A DNA stretch of 33,790 nucleotides from JBBRNH01 sp038230415 (GTDB taxonomy: Bacteria; Bacteroidota; Bacteroidia; Cytophagales; Spirosomataceae), in assembly GCA_038230415.1 (NCBI GenBank), contig JBBRNH010000067.1, forward strand, positions 1 to 33,790, written 5' to 3'. The notes beneath the pieces are model-generated. The model saw only the letters and a list, made by a program, of their open reading frames with translations. It did not search any database and was not told where the DNA came from. Of this stretch, positions 21,866 to 29,692 are shown piece by piece. Position 1 is the stretch's first letter, and each line of letters opens with the position of its first letter. The translations under genes and the position numbers were made by a program.

Positions 21866-24060
21866 TACTTTTTCAGCATAATCATCCCACCGACGAAGAA
21901 ACTGCGATACGTGGTCGGGCCAACGGCGTAACGGGTCCTCCCGTCCGGCGTGTAGCGGTAGGCAAATACGTTGGGCGTGTTCAGGATATTATCAACGGTG
22001 GCGTATAGAATCACGAAACTCTTTTTGATGGTCATGACGTGGCTTGCCATCAGGCTCAGGTTATGCACGGCGGGCGTTCGGTCGGCCATAAACTGCCCCG
22101 CCGTTTCGCTGCCATCCGGCCCTATCCGGTTGGGGTTGTAGTAGGGCCGGCCACTGGTAAAAGCGTAAGTCATGCTCACGTTCGTCTGGATTTTCTCGAA
22201 ATACCGCTTCGTAATCAGGCTCAGGTTGTGGTTGGAGACAAACGTGGGCTGGGCCGCCACTGCGTATTGCTGAAACAGCCGTTTGGTGTCCACGTAGCTG
22301 TACGTCACCCAGTAATCGAACCCGTTGATAGTTTTCTGATCGCGCCAAAACACATCGAAGCCCTGGGCGTAGCCGTTGCCGGTGTTGTTGGTTTGGCCCC
22401 AGGGAAAGCGGTACGGATTGGCATCATATGCCCCAACGCTGCCGTTTGCGCCCGTAAACTCGCGCACCAACTGATTGTAGTTTTTGTAGAACGCTTCGAT
22501 GCGGAACGTGCGCTGGTTTTTAATGTGCTGAACATTCAGAATCAGGTGGTCGGCGCGTTCAAACGTCAGGTCAGTGTTCCGAAACAGGTAGCGATAATCG
22601 GGGGTCTGGTAAAACTGACCGTATGCTGCCGACACCTGACTGTATGGCCCGGTTTTGTAAGCAAGCGAGAGTCTCGGCGCGACGTTAAACCGCCCGATGA
22701 TGCTGCTATATTCGGCCCGAACGCCACTTCTGAGGGCTAATTTGCGCCCCATGTAAGTTTCTGACTCCACGAAAACCGCGCCGTAGTGATCGCTGATGCT
22801 GTATGGCGTGCCGTTGATGCGGTTGCCCAAATTCACCGTGTTCACTTCGCTGCCAAACAGGATTGAACTGTTGTTGGCTAAGAGCCGCGTCAGTACGGCG
22901 CGGGCCTGAATCCGTTCGCTGTATCGCCCGAAATCCTGCCCGGCCCCGGCCATGATCTGGTCGGTGTCGTGGCTATACGAGGCTCCGGCGTTGAGCAGCC
23001 ACCGGCCACTGTCCCACGAGACGGTGTAGGTGCCGGTCAGAAACAGGTTGCGGTTGTGTTGCTGTAATTCGCTGTTGCCGAGTTCGTTGCCGGGTCGGGC
23101 CGCCGATGGGTCGCGGAAAATCATTCCGATGCGCGAGTCGGTAAACATTCCGTAGAGTTTCAGGAGACCATTTTTGGTGGGTCTCAGGCGGTACGTAAGC
23201 GACGTTCCGGCGTATTCGGGTTCACGGGTCCAGGTCACGCGCTGCTTCACGAGGGCAAACAACGGTTTCAGATTGCCATAGTAGGCGGTGGCCGAGAACG
23301 ACGAGTTGGCGTTGGCCTGGTCGTAGGTCAGGCCCGTGCTGGCGAGATTCAGGCTCATGCTCAGGCCGTTGTTGTTGCCTTTGTCGGTGGTGTTGAGGAG
23401 CAGCAATCCCGATAATGCCTGCCCGTATTGGGCCGAGTAGCCGCCTGTGCTAAAGGCGGTGCCTTTGAACATAAACGGCTGAAACCGACCGCGTTGCTGC
23501 ACATCGGGCAATGACGAGAAAAACGGGTTCTGCACAATCAGCCCGTCAATGACTACTTTGGACTCCTGCGCCGAGCCGCCCCGCACAAAAATACCTTCCT
23601 GCTCGCCCACGCGCTGCGCTCCCGGCATCAGGTTCACCACGGCGGTAATGTCGGCCCCGGCCCCGGCGGTGGTCACGATATCCATCGTTTTGAGCATCGT
23701 CATGCGCTTCTCGTCGGAGGCCTCAAACGCCCCCGCCGTAATCACAACCGTGTTGAGCATGTTGGCTTCTTCGCGGAGTGTTACGGTAATGTCGGCAGCA
23801 AGGGGGAGGGTAATTTTGCGGCTAAACGGCTCATACCCAACGAATGATACGGCAAGCGTGGCCGTGTCTTTACGCGACGTAGTGAACCGAAACGTGCCGA
23901 CACTATCAGTGTTGGCTCCGTCGTAGGTACCGCGAATGAAGACGTTGGCTCCGGGCAATGCCTGCCCGCGCTCATCAAGAACGCGGCCCCGCAGGGTGGT
24001 GGTTTGCGCCGTTGCCGTAAGGGGCAGGAGCAGGATAGCGAAAAGTAACAGGTTTTTCAT
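21865..24060 (-). CDS. TonB-dependent outer-membrane receptor with carboxypeptidase-regulatory-like domain
   Basis: A 731-residue receptor. A signal peptide (MKNLLLFAILLLPLTATAQ) is followed by a CarboxypepD_reg-like beta-sandwich (TLRGRVLDERGQALPGANVF to LAVSFVGYEPFSRKI). The plug domain comes next (VNLMPGAQRVGEQEGIFVRG, SKVVIDGLIVQNPFF), then a long barrel ending LFVGGMIMLKK-like (FFVGGMIMLKK). It has no SusD partner, so it is not a standard polysaccharide-utilisation pair. Its ligand is unknown. It heads a minus-strand series with two secreted paralogues and a LytS/LytTR system. The start at 24060 is the Met directly before the signal peptide; a longer frame adds 25 unlikely residues. Confidence 0.93.
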   Translation of the reverse strand: MKNLLLFAILLLPLTATAQTTTLRGRVLDERGQALPGANVFIRGTYDGANTDSVGTFRFTTSRKDTATLAVSFVGYEPFSRKITLPLAADITVTLREEANMLNTVVITAGAFEASDEKRMTMLKTMDIVTTAGAGADITAVVNLMPGAQRVGEQEGIFVRGGSAQESKVVIDGLIVQNPFFSSLPDVQQRGRFQPFMFKGTAFSTGGYSAQYGQALSGLLLLNTTDKGNNNGLSMSLNLASTGLTYDQANANSSFSATAYYGNLKPLFALVKQRVTWTREPEYAGTSLTYRLRPTKNGLLKLYGMFTDSRIGMIFRDPSAARPGNELGNSELQQHNRNLFLTGTYTVSWDSGRWLLNAGASYSHDTDQIMAGAGQDFGRYSERIQARAVLTRLLANNSSILFGSEVNTVNLGNRINGTPYSISDHYGAVFVESETYMGRKLALRSGVRAEYSSIIGRFNVAPRLSLAYKTGPYSQVSAAYGQFYQTPDYRYLFRNTDLTFERADHLILNVQHIKNQRTFRIEAFYKNYNQLVREFTGANGSVGAYDANPYRFPWGQTNNTGNGYAQGFDVFWRDQKTINGFDYWVTYSYVDTKRLFQQYAVAAQPTFVSNHNLSLITKRYFEKIQTNVSMTYAFTSGRPYYNPNRIGPDGSETAGQFMADRTPAVHNLSLMASHVMTIKKSFVILYATVDNILNTPNVFAYRYTPDGRTRYAVGPTTYRSFFVGGMIMLKK

Positions 24061-24219
24061 GGCGACGGGTTGTTTGTTTGATTGATGGCTCAAACGTACA
24101 GCCGCCGGGCGGGGTGGGGCAGGGGTTTCCGACAAACCGGGGTTTTGGCGGAGTGAATGGGGTGAATGGGGGCGTGAGTTTGGAGAGATAAGGGTGAGAA
24201 CGAAAAAGAATAGGTATCT

Positions 24220-24690
24220 TCATTTATCAAAAACGTCCTCAAAAAATGACCTTAGCTGGTTTTCTTTCGGGTGATTTCGGCGGAAAACGATAGGTGTATG
24301 AATCCTGTTGACTTGGTCTATATGGTCAAGTTTGACAAAATCATCTTTCCCGATTTTGAGATACCAGCCATGAAACAGTCGGCTTCTGGCCGCTTCCTGA
24401 TTGTCAGCTACGCTACAGACGTAGTTAATAACAACATCGGGCAATGCATCAAAGGTTGATAGCAGGGCATTTAGAACAGTCTGCTCAACTCGCGGGTCTC
24501 TTTGCTTACCCTCGCCAGCTATGGGAGTTATCGAGAACGAAAGTACCGTAATCAAAAGAGACGACTCAGTGATATAGTCTGAGTCGTCGGTAAACGCTAT
24601 CTGGTAGGTTACGTTAAAATCTGTCTCAAATACAAACCCGCTTTCATTTTCCGTCAGTGGATATGGTAAACGGTTTGACGAACGTAACAT
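24220..24690 (-). CDS. DUF6169-like protein of unknown function
   Basis: A 156-residue protein (from ATG 24690, MLRSSNRLPYPLTENE) resembling the DUF6169 family of Bacteroidota: an N-terminal PYPLTENESGFVFETDFNV with TYQIAF, a middle SSLLITVLSFSI, and the characteristic INYVCSVADNQEAARSRLF followed by FHGWY. No function is known. ATG 24711 and GTG 24717 are alternative starts. The gene is AT-richer than its surroundings and is overlapped at its 5' end by a 51-residue ORF in another frame, so the two may form a translationally coupled pair. The region between PafA and the TonB receptor may therefore be acquired. Confidence 0.65.
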   Translation of the reverse strand: MLRSSNRLPYPLTENESGFVFETDFNVTYQIAFTDDSDYITESSLLITVLSFSITPIAGEGKQRDPRVEQTVLNALLSTFDALPDVVINYVCSVADNQEAARSRLFHGWYLKIGKDDFVKLDHIDQVNRIHTPIVFRRNHPKENQLRSFFEDVFDK

Positions 24691-24799
24691 CAATTGGTTT
24701 TTTGGTGGCATTACCACTTTTTAGATATGCTTGAACGCGCCGTTTTCGCGCCAATAACTCCCTGGCAATGTCTTTTGGAAAGGCTATTGTTGATGCCAT
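24644..24799 (-). CDS. Small 51-residue ORF overlapping the DUF6169-like gene
   Basis: Reads from ATG 24799 (MASTIAFPKDIARELLARKR) to TGA 24644-24646, passing through QAYLKSGNATKKPIDVTFVK. A GAGGAAAC stretch 5-12 bases upstream could serve as a ribosome site. The first half looks like an amphipathic, basic helix, and the second half is strand-like (IDVTFVKPFTI). It overlaps the start of the next gene by about 47 bases in a different frame. The arrangement recalls antitoxin-toxin or other coupled pairs, but no such function is shown. The composition looks like real protein, not a shadow. Confidence 0.5.
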   Translation of the reverse strand: MASTIAFPKDIARELLARKRRVQAYLKSGNATKKPIDVTFVKPFTISTDGK

Positions 24800-24914
24800 A
24801 TTGTTTCCTCGTTGATACAACTGATTTTAACCAAAAAGATAGAAGCAACCTAACAGATCTATCTCGCTTTGCCAACTCGAAACAATCAAAACATTTGTAT
24901 AGTGACACAGCGGC

Positions 24915-26612
24915 CTATTTCACCGCTTCCTCCACCGGGTTGCCAATGCAGCCGTTGGGTTCCAGAATATGGAGCATCGCCGATATGGTTGGGGCAATGT
25001 CGGAAATATGCGTCCGCCGGAGGGTTTGGCCGGGTTTCACGCCCCAGCCGTAGAGCAAAAACGGTACGTGCGTATCATAGTTGTGGGTGGTGCCGTGCGA
25101 GGTGCCGCCTTTGGTGTAGCTTTCGAGCCAGGCGGGTTCATAAATCACGTAGAAGTCACCACTCCGCACCGGATGGTACACGTTTTTGAGCATCGAAACG
25201 GTTTGGTAGGGTAGGGGCGTGGCCGCGAGGTTATGAAAATTCACGACCTGCAACACGCCCTTTTGTTTCAGTAACTCGTTCTGCACCACCACAAAGGCAT
25301 CGGCCATACTCACTTTCTTCTCCTGCATCAAGGCCCGGTCGAGATAAATTTCCTGATTGAAATGCCGCAACACCCACTTGGCCTCGCCGAAGGCCCGGTT
25401 CAGGGCGGCATCAACGGCGCGGTTGCTCTCGGCTCCGTCGCGGTTGCCCGCCGGGATGCGTAAACTGCGCGAATAGCCGGGCGCGTCGGCGGCTCCGTGA
25501 TCGGCAGACAGAAAGACGAGGTAATTCCCGGCCCCCACCTGCGCGTCGAAGGCCGTCAGCAACTCGGCCAAAACCCGGTCGAGCCGCAGGTATTCGTCTT
25601 CGGTTTCGATGGCATCGGTGCCAAAGCGGTGGCCGATGTAGTCGGGCGAGGAGAAACTCACGCACAGAAAATCGGTGTCGGTGCCTTTGCCCATGTTTTC
25701 ACCGGCGAGGGCGGCAAGGGCCATTTCTTTGGTGAGTTGGTCGCCGTAGGGACTCGTGCGGAGTTCTTCGTATTTCTGGCCCATCGCGGCCACAAACGAG
25801 TGCGGAAAAACAGGTTTCGTTTCGCCCTGCAAGACGTTTTCAAAGGGCGTGTCGTCGGCAGTACTTTCGGTGTATTGGGCTATCGGCAGCAGCGGTTCCC
25901 AGCGTTGGCTCATAAACTGTTCGGGCAGCTTGCGGGCGTTCACGGCCTGCACCCAGGCGGGCAGTTGGGTCATGTAGTAGGTGCTGGAAATCCAGTTGCC
26001 GTCTTTCGAGTCGAACCAGTAGGCGGCATCGGCGGCATGACCGGCGGGCAGGATCGAACCCCGGTCTTTCAGGGCCACGCCAATCACTTTTGAGCGGCCC
26101 TGACTGGCAATTTTTACCTGGTCGGTAATGGTGCTGGTGATGAGGTTTCGGGGCGACATTTTTCCGGCAATACCCTCGTTACCAACAGTTTTAACGGTTG
26201 TATCTTCGGCGCAATAGACCAATCGGCCCTGATTTCGGTCATAAAAATCGTTGCCGACGATGCCGTTCAGGGCCGGGGCCGAGCCGGTGTAAATAGCCGC
26301 GTGGCCGGGGCCGGTGTAGGTAGCGGCATAGTGATAATGGTTGTTGCGGGCGTTGAAACCCTGATTCATCAGCCGTTTGAAGCCGCCTTCGCCAAACTTG
26401 TCGTAATACCGATAGAGGTAATCATAGCGCATCTGATCAACCACAATGCCCACCACGAGTTTGGGTTTGGCGAGTGTTGCCTGACCCGTGCCGGGCGTTA
26501 TCCGCATTACGCCGGGAGCTACGTTAGGTAGTTTTTTGATAGTCTGCGCTGGCGCGAAGGTGGCCGTGATCAGGAGTGATACTGAAATTGTCAGGCAGGT
26601 AAAGCGATTCAT
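24915..26612 (-). CDS. pafA: PafA-type alkaline phosphatase-superfamily phosphomonoesterase
   Basis: A 565-residue exported enzyme. A signal peptide (about residues 1-23) leads into the alkaline-phosphatase fold. Metal and catalytic residues of the PafA type can be seen: D59 (GIVVDQMRYDY), nucleophile Thr100 (TYTGPGH), Asn121 (VGNDFYDR), the Lys182-x-Arg184 pair (LKDRGS) that marks PafA over other branches, then DYIGHRFG, SADHGAAD and THGTTHNYDTHVP. PafA of Flavobacteriia hydrolyses phosphomonoesters whatever the phosphate supply. It is divergent from the AlbA_2 gene. Confidence is high for the superfamily and good for the PafA branch. Confidence 0.88.
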   Translation of the reverse strand: MNRFTCLTISVSLLITATFAPAQTIKKLPNVAPGVMRITPGTGQATLAKPKLVVGIVVDQMRYDYLYRYYDKFGEGGFKRLMNQGFNARNNHYHYAATYTGPGHAAIYTGSAPALNGIVGNDFYDRNQGRLVYCAEDTTVKTVGNEGIAGKMSPRNLITSTITDQVKIASQGRSKVIGVALKDRGSILPAGHAADAAYWFDSKDGNWISSTYYMTQLPAWVQAVNARKLPEQFMSQRWEPLLPIAQYTESTADDTPFENVLQGETKPVFPHSFVAAMGQKYEELRTSPYGDQLTKEMALAALAGENMGKGTDTDFLCVSFSSPDYIGHRFGTDAIETEDEYLRLDRVLAELLTAFDAQVGAGNYLVFLSADHGAADAPGYSRSLRIPAGNRDGAESNRAVDAALNRAFGEAKWVLRHFNQEIYLDRALMQEKKVSMADAFVVVQNELLKQKGVLQVVNFHNLAATPLPYQTVSMLKNVYHPVRSGDFYVIYEPAWLESYTKGGTSHGTTHNYDTHVPFLLYGWGVKPGQTLRRTHISDIAPTISAMLHILEPNGCIGNPVEEAVK

Positions 26613-26720
26613 GCGGGCGTTGGTTGCGTTTATTTTGGGGCTAAATTACCCAACGCCGGGCGGTTAGCGGCCAAAACTACCGTTGGCTCACCAAAATTTA
26701 ACAGTCGGGTAATGAACCCC

Positions 26721-26743
26721 TGCCGTGTTTTATCTTTACGGCA
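26721..26743 (+). promoter_or_regulatory. Putative -7 box enclosed by an inverted repeat, before the AlbA_2 gene
   Basis: TGCCGT (26721-26726) and ACGGCA (26738-26743) are perfect complements that enclose TATCTTTA (26731-26738), close to the -7 consensus TAnnTTTG. The start codon is 30 bases on. A regulator binding the repeat would cover the promoter, and autoregulation by the downstream protein is possible. Confidence 0.35.
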
Positions 26744-26772
26744 CAGACCAACACCCCAACCGATGGAACCGC

Positions 26773-27408
26773 ATGAGCCAACTGCTTACTGATTTGATTG
26801 CTCAGGGCGAAGGTTCCCGGCTCGATTTTAAACTCACCATCTCCTCATCGGCCCGGATTGCCCGCACCCTTGCGTCCTTCGCTAACTCGTCGGGCGGTAC
26901 CATTCTGATTGGCGTGGCCGACGATGGCACGGTGGCTGGCGTAAAATCCGAACAAACCGAAATGGAGCGCATCGAAGAAGCGACCGACTTTTTTATCGTT
27001 CCGGCCCTCGAAATCACTTATGGAACCGTCGTGGCCGACAACCGCTTGGTGCTGGTGATTGACGTGCCGGAGAGTTTAGACAAGCCCCATTACGCCCTCG
27101 ATGAGCGGGGCAACCGCACGATTTACATTCGCTCCCGTGATAAATCGGTGCCAACCAATAAGCTCATCGTAGAATCAGAAGGCATTGATAATCAGCTATT
27201 ACAGTCGCCCCCGGTGAAGCTATTGCTAACGTATCTCCGTCAGAACGACGACGTAACGCCCGCCAAACTCGCGCAGATGGCAAACCTGTCTGACCAGCGG
27301 GCGGCCCGGCTCCTCCGCGAGTTAGCCGGGCAGGGCTTATTGCTATTGATTGATAACGGCAGGCGCACCGATGCCCGCCAAACCCGCTACGCGCTGAAGG
27401 TGAGTTAG
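26773..27408 (+). CDS. AlbA_2 (Schlafen-like) domain DNA-binding regulator
   Basis: A 211-residue protein. The N-terminal AlbA_2/Schlafen-type domain begins GEGSRLDFKLTI (the family E-x-x-x-x-D/E-F-K motif) and continues LASFANSSGGTILIGVADDG, with YIRSRDKSVPT. The C-terminal part resembles a winged helix (TPAKLAQMANLSDQRAARLL). Such proteins are usually predicted transcription regulators or nucleic-acid-binding proteins. ATG 26773 is used; a GTG 16 codons upstream lies on the promoter. It is divergent from pafA across a 160-base spacer. Confidence 0.85.
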   Translation: MSQLLTDLIAQGEGSRLDFKLTISSSARIARTLASFANSSGGTILIGVADDGTVAGVKSEQTEMERIEEATDFFIVPALEITYGTVVADNRLVLVIDVPESLDKPHYALDERGNRTIYIRSRDKSVPTNKLIVESEGIDNQLLQSPPVKLLLTYLRQNDDVTPAKLAQMANLSDQRAARLLRELAGQGLLLLIDNGRRTDARQTRYALKVS

Positions 27409-27426
27409 GCGGTCGGCTCTCAATAA

Positions 27427-27442
27427 ATGAAATTTGTTTCAT
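27427..27442. promoter_or_regulatory. Palindrome ATGAAA-TTTG-TTTCAT before the secreted-protein operon
   Basis: Perfect 6+4+6 inverted repeat 57 bases before the ATG at 27500 and 18 bases after the AlbA_2 stop. It could be an operator, a weak terminator of the previous gene, or part of the operon promoter. Confidence 0.3.
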
Positions 27443-27499
27443 CAGCCATTTTATACCGTTCTTGTTGCATGATCCCGAACTATCTAAACAAGCAAGACA

Positions 27500-27970
27500 A
27501 TGAAAAAACTGTGTATTATCCTCATTCTTGTATCGGTCAGCCTGACCAACGCACTGGCCCAAAATCGGCCCAAGTCCGATAGCGTGGTCTATCTCTCGCC
27601 CTACGTGGTGGTGGGCTTGAATCCAAAACAGGTGCAGGTCAGTGGTGCTTATTCGCTGTATGTGCCGAAAGGAATTTTGACCGAGCGGGTTCGGGTAGCC
27701 GTTAAAAACTCCAATTCCTGGGCCGATTATGTTTTTGACGAAACGTATCCGCTCAAACCCATTGCCGAAGTCGAAGCCTATATCCAACAAAACAAGCACC
27801 TGCCCGACGTGCCGAGCACCGCCGAGGTAATGCGCGGTGGCCTTGACCTCGGCGACGGACAACGGATTTTGTTGCAGAAAGTAGAAGAACTGACGCTCTA
27901 CATCATTCAGCAGGAAAAACGCATCCGGGCATTGGAACAAAAACTCAACGCGGCCCAGCCTAAGCACTGA
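27500..27970 (+). CDS. Exported stand-alone tail-fibre-like C-terminal domain
   Basis: A 156-residue protein with a signal peptide ending NALAQ. The mature part matches the end domain of Bacteroidota 'tail fiber domain-containing' proteins: GILTERVRVAVKNSNSWADY, the Pro-rich NKHLPDVPSTAEV, and a terminal coiled coil LLQKVEELTLYIIQQEKRIR. In larger homologues this is the C-terminal assembly/chaperone-like region after a long fibre; here no fibre precedes it. It is the first gene of a four-gene operon, and the next ATG follows two bases after its stop. Confidence 0.8.
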   Translation: MKKLCIILILVSVSLTNALAQNRPKSDSVVYLSPYVVVGLNPKQVQVSGAYSLYVPKGILTERVRVAVKNSNSWADYVFDETYPLKPIAEVEAYIQQNKHLPDVPSTAEVMRGGLDLGDGQRILLQKVEELTLYIIQQEKRIRALEQKLNAAQPKH

Positions 27971-27972
27971 CC

Positions 27973-29688
27973 ATGAAACAGACGACCGGCTTACTACTCC
28001 TGGCGTTGGTTATGGCTACGGTGGCGGCACGGGCGCAGGTTGATTATTCGTTTTCGGCGGTGGCTGGCACCTACACGCCCCTGACCGCGCCCACCACCGC
28101 CACCCTCACGGCGGCTAACCCCGGCGGGCGCACCTTGCTCGACGAATCGTTTGCCAACGACATCCCGATTGGCTTTGTATTTCAGTACAACGGCCTGAAT
28201 TACAGCACTATTCACCTGAACGCCAACGGTATAGCTTCGCTCGGAGCCGCGTTTGCAGCAAATGCAACGGCCAATCCGGGCTACGACGTAAACGAACTGC
28301 GGGCCGCTACCGGCTACCGGGGCGTGACGCGGCCCGTGCTGGCCCCGCTTTGGGATGACCTCTCGCTTTCGAGTCCGACGGGCCTGACATACAAAACCGA
28401 CGGCACCGCGCCCAACCAGGTTTTTACGGCGCAATGGCAGACTATGCTCTGGCAAACGGGGTCGGCGGCAGTGTCGTTTCAACTGAAATTATACGAAACT
28501 AACAACATCATCGAGTTTGTGTATCGGCAGGAAAGCAGTGCGGGCAGCGGCACCAAATCGGCCTCCATCGGGATCACGGCAGACGCGGGCGTACCCCTCA
28601 CCGACGACGACCCCGGTACATTTCTATCGCTCGGCAATGCCACCGCCACGCCCACCGTCAGCAGCACCGCCGAGACTGAAACCATCAGTACCCGACCCGC
28701 CACCGGGCAGATTTATCGGTTTACGCCCTCGCCCTGCGCCGGGCCATCGGGCTTAAAAACAGTGCGTTACGGGCAAAATACGGCCACCGTTCAATGGACA
28801 GCCCGCGCCGGGGCAACGGGCTATCAGTATGGTTTCAGCACAATTGAGGTGCCGCCCTCAACCACCATAACAACCACCGAAACGGTGGTCAGTCTGTCGG
28901 GATTATCGCCCAATACGACCTATTATCTTTACGTTCGGACCCAGTGCGGTTCGGCGTGGCGGGTGTTGCGATTTCAAACGGCCACCGCAGCCACCGTTCC
29001 CTATACCGAAGGTTTTGAGGCCGCACTCGATAATGCCCTGCCGAGACCGATGCGCCGGGAAACTGCCAGCAACACATTTGCTGACGTATTTTGGCAAACC
29101 ACCAACCTGCTGCCAGCCGCCACCGGCACCAAAACGGCCATCAACACCGCCCCGTTTGTGGCCGCCCAAACCTGGCTCTACACGCCGGGCCTTAGTTTAG
29201 TGGGTGGCACGGCCTACAAGGTGATCTTTAAGTACGCCACCACCGGCGGCACCCAGGCGTTGGATGTTCGTTACGGCACCGAGACCGGGGCCGTAGCCAT
29301 GACCAATACGCTCTTTAGCAGCACGAGCATCGTAAATACGTCGTTTCAGTCAACAACCGTAACGTTTTGGCCGTTGGCAACGGGAATGTATTACGTGGGG
29401 TTCCTGTATAAATCGGCGGTCAATACCAGCATTTTTCTGCTCGATGATGTTGCCGTGCTGATTGACCCGAACCCGGTAACGCTGTGCATCAACAACCCGT
29501 TTTTGCCAACCTACGCCCTCGGTGCATCGGCGCAGGTGAAGGCGCAGAATACCCTCACGGCCATTAATCAGATAAATTCCGGGGCTAACGTCCTGCTCCA
29601 GGCCGGCGAGTATGTTGATTTAAATCCGGGGTTCGATGCCGACACCGGGGCCGACGTTATTGTGCAAACCGGACCCTGTAACAACTAA
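27973..29688 (+). CDS. Secreted fibronectin type III protein with C-terminal 3-coathanger-stack-like repeat
   Basis: A 571-residue exported protein. A signal peptide (to about residue 21, ARAQ) is followed by a beta-rich domain of about 230 residues (FVFQYNGLNYSTIHLNANG, TRPVLAPLWDDLSL). A fibronectin type III module follows (GQNTATVQWTARAGATGYQY, LSPNTTYYLYVRTQCG), then a jelly-roll-like domain. The C-terminal module LTAINQINSGANVLLQAGEY with VDLNPGFDADTGADV resembles the short stalk repeat of Bacteroidota surface proteins. No Por secretion (T9SS) tail is evident; it ends GPCNN. A surface or matrix role is inferred. It sits between the tail-fibre-like gene and DUF1800. Confidence 0.8.
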   Translation: MKQTTGLLLLALVMATVAARAQVDYSFSAVAGTYTPLTAPTTATLTAANPGGRTLLDESFANDIPIGFVFQYNGLNYSTIHLNANGIASLGAAFAANATANPGYDVNELRAATGYRGVTRPVLAPLWDDLSLSSPTGLTYKTDGTAPNQVFTAQWQTMLWQTGSAAVSFQLKLYETNNIIEFVYRQESSAGSGTKSASIGITADAGVPLTDDDPGTFLSLGNATATPTVSSTAETETISTRPATGQIYRFTPSPCAGPSGLKTVRYGQNTATVQWTARAGATGYQYGFSTIEVPPSTTITTTETVVSLSGLSPNTTYYLYVRTQCGSAWRVLRFQTATAATVPYTEGFEAALDNALPRPMRRETASNTFADVFWQTTNLLPAATGTKTAINTAPFVAAQTWLYTPGLSLVGGTAYKVIFKYATTGGTQALDVRYGTETGAVAMTNTLFSSTSIVNTSFQSTTVTFWPLATGMYYVGFLYKSAVNTSIFLLDDVAVLIDPNPVTLCINNPFLPTYALGASAQVKAQNTLTAINQINSGANVLLQAGEYVDLNPGFDADTGADVIVQTGPCNN

Positions 29689-29692
29689 GGCC

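Noticed and set aside
22039..22740. 233-codon plus-strand frame inside the TonB receptor gene
   Set aside because: Complement of the receptor barrel region; no family features and no start context.
24711..24908. 65-codon minus-strand frame between pafA and the DUF6169-like gene
   Set aside because: Overlaps the better 51-residue ORF in another frame, is cysteine/arginine-rich in a shadow-like way and has no ribosome site.
29636..29692. Upstream start for the DUF1800 gene
   Set aside because: It would overlap the preceding gene and place 19 residues before a good signal peptide; ATG 29693 fits the operon spacing.
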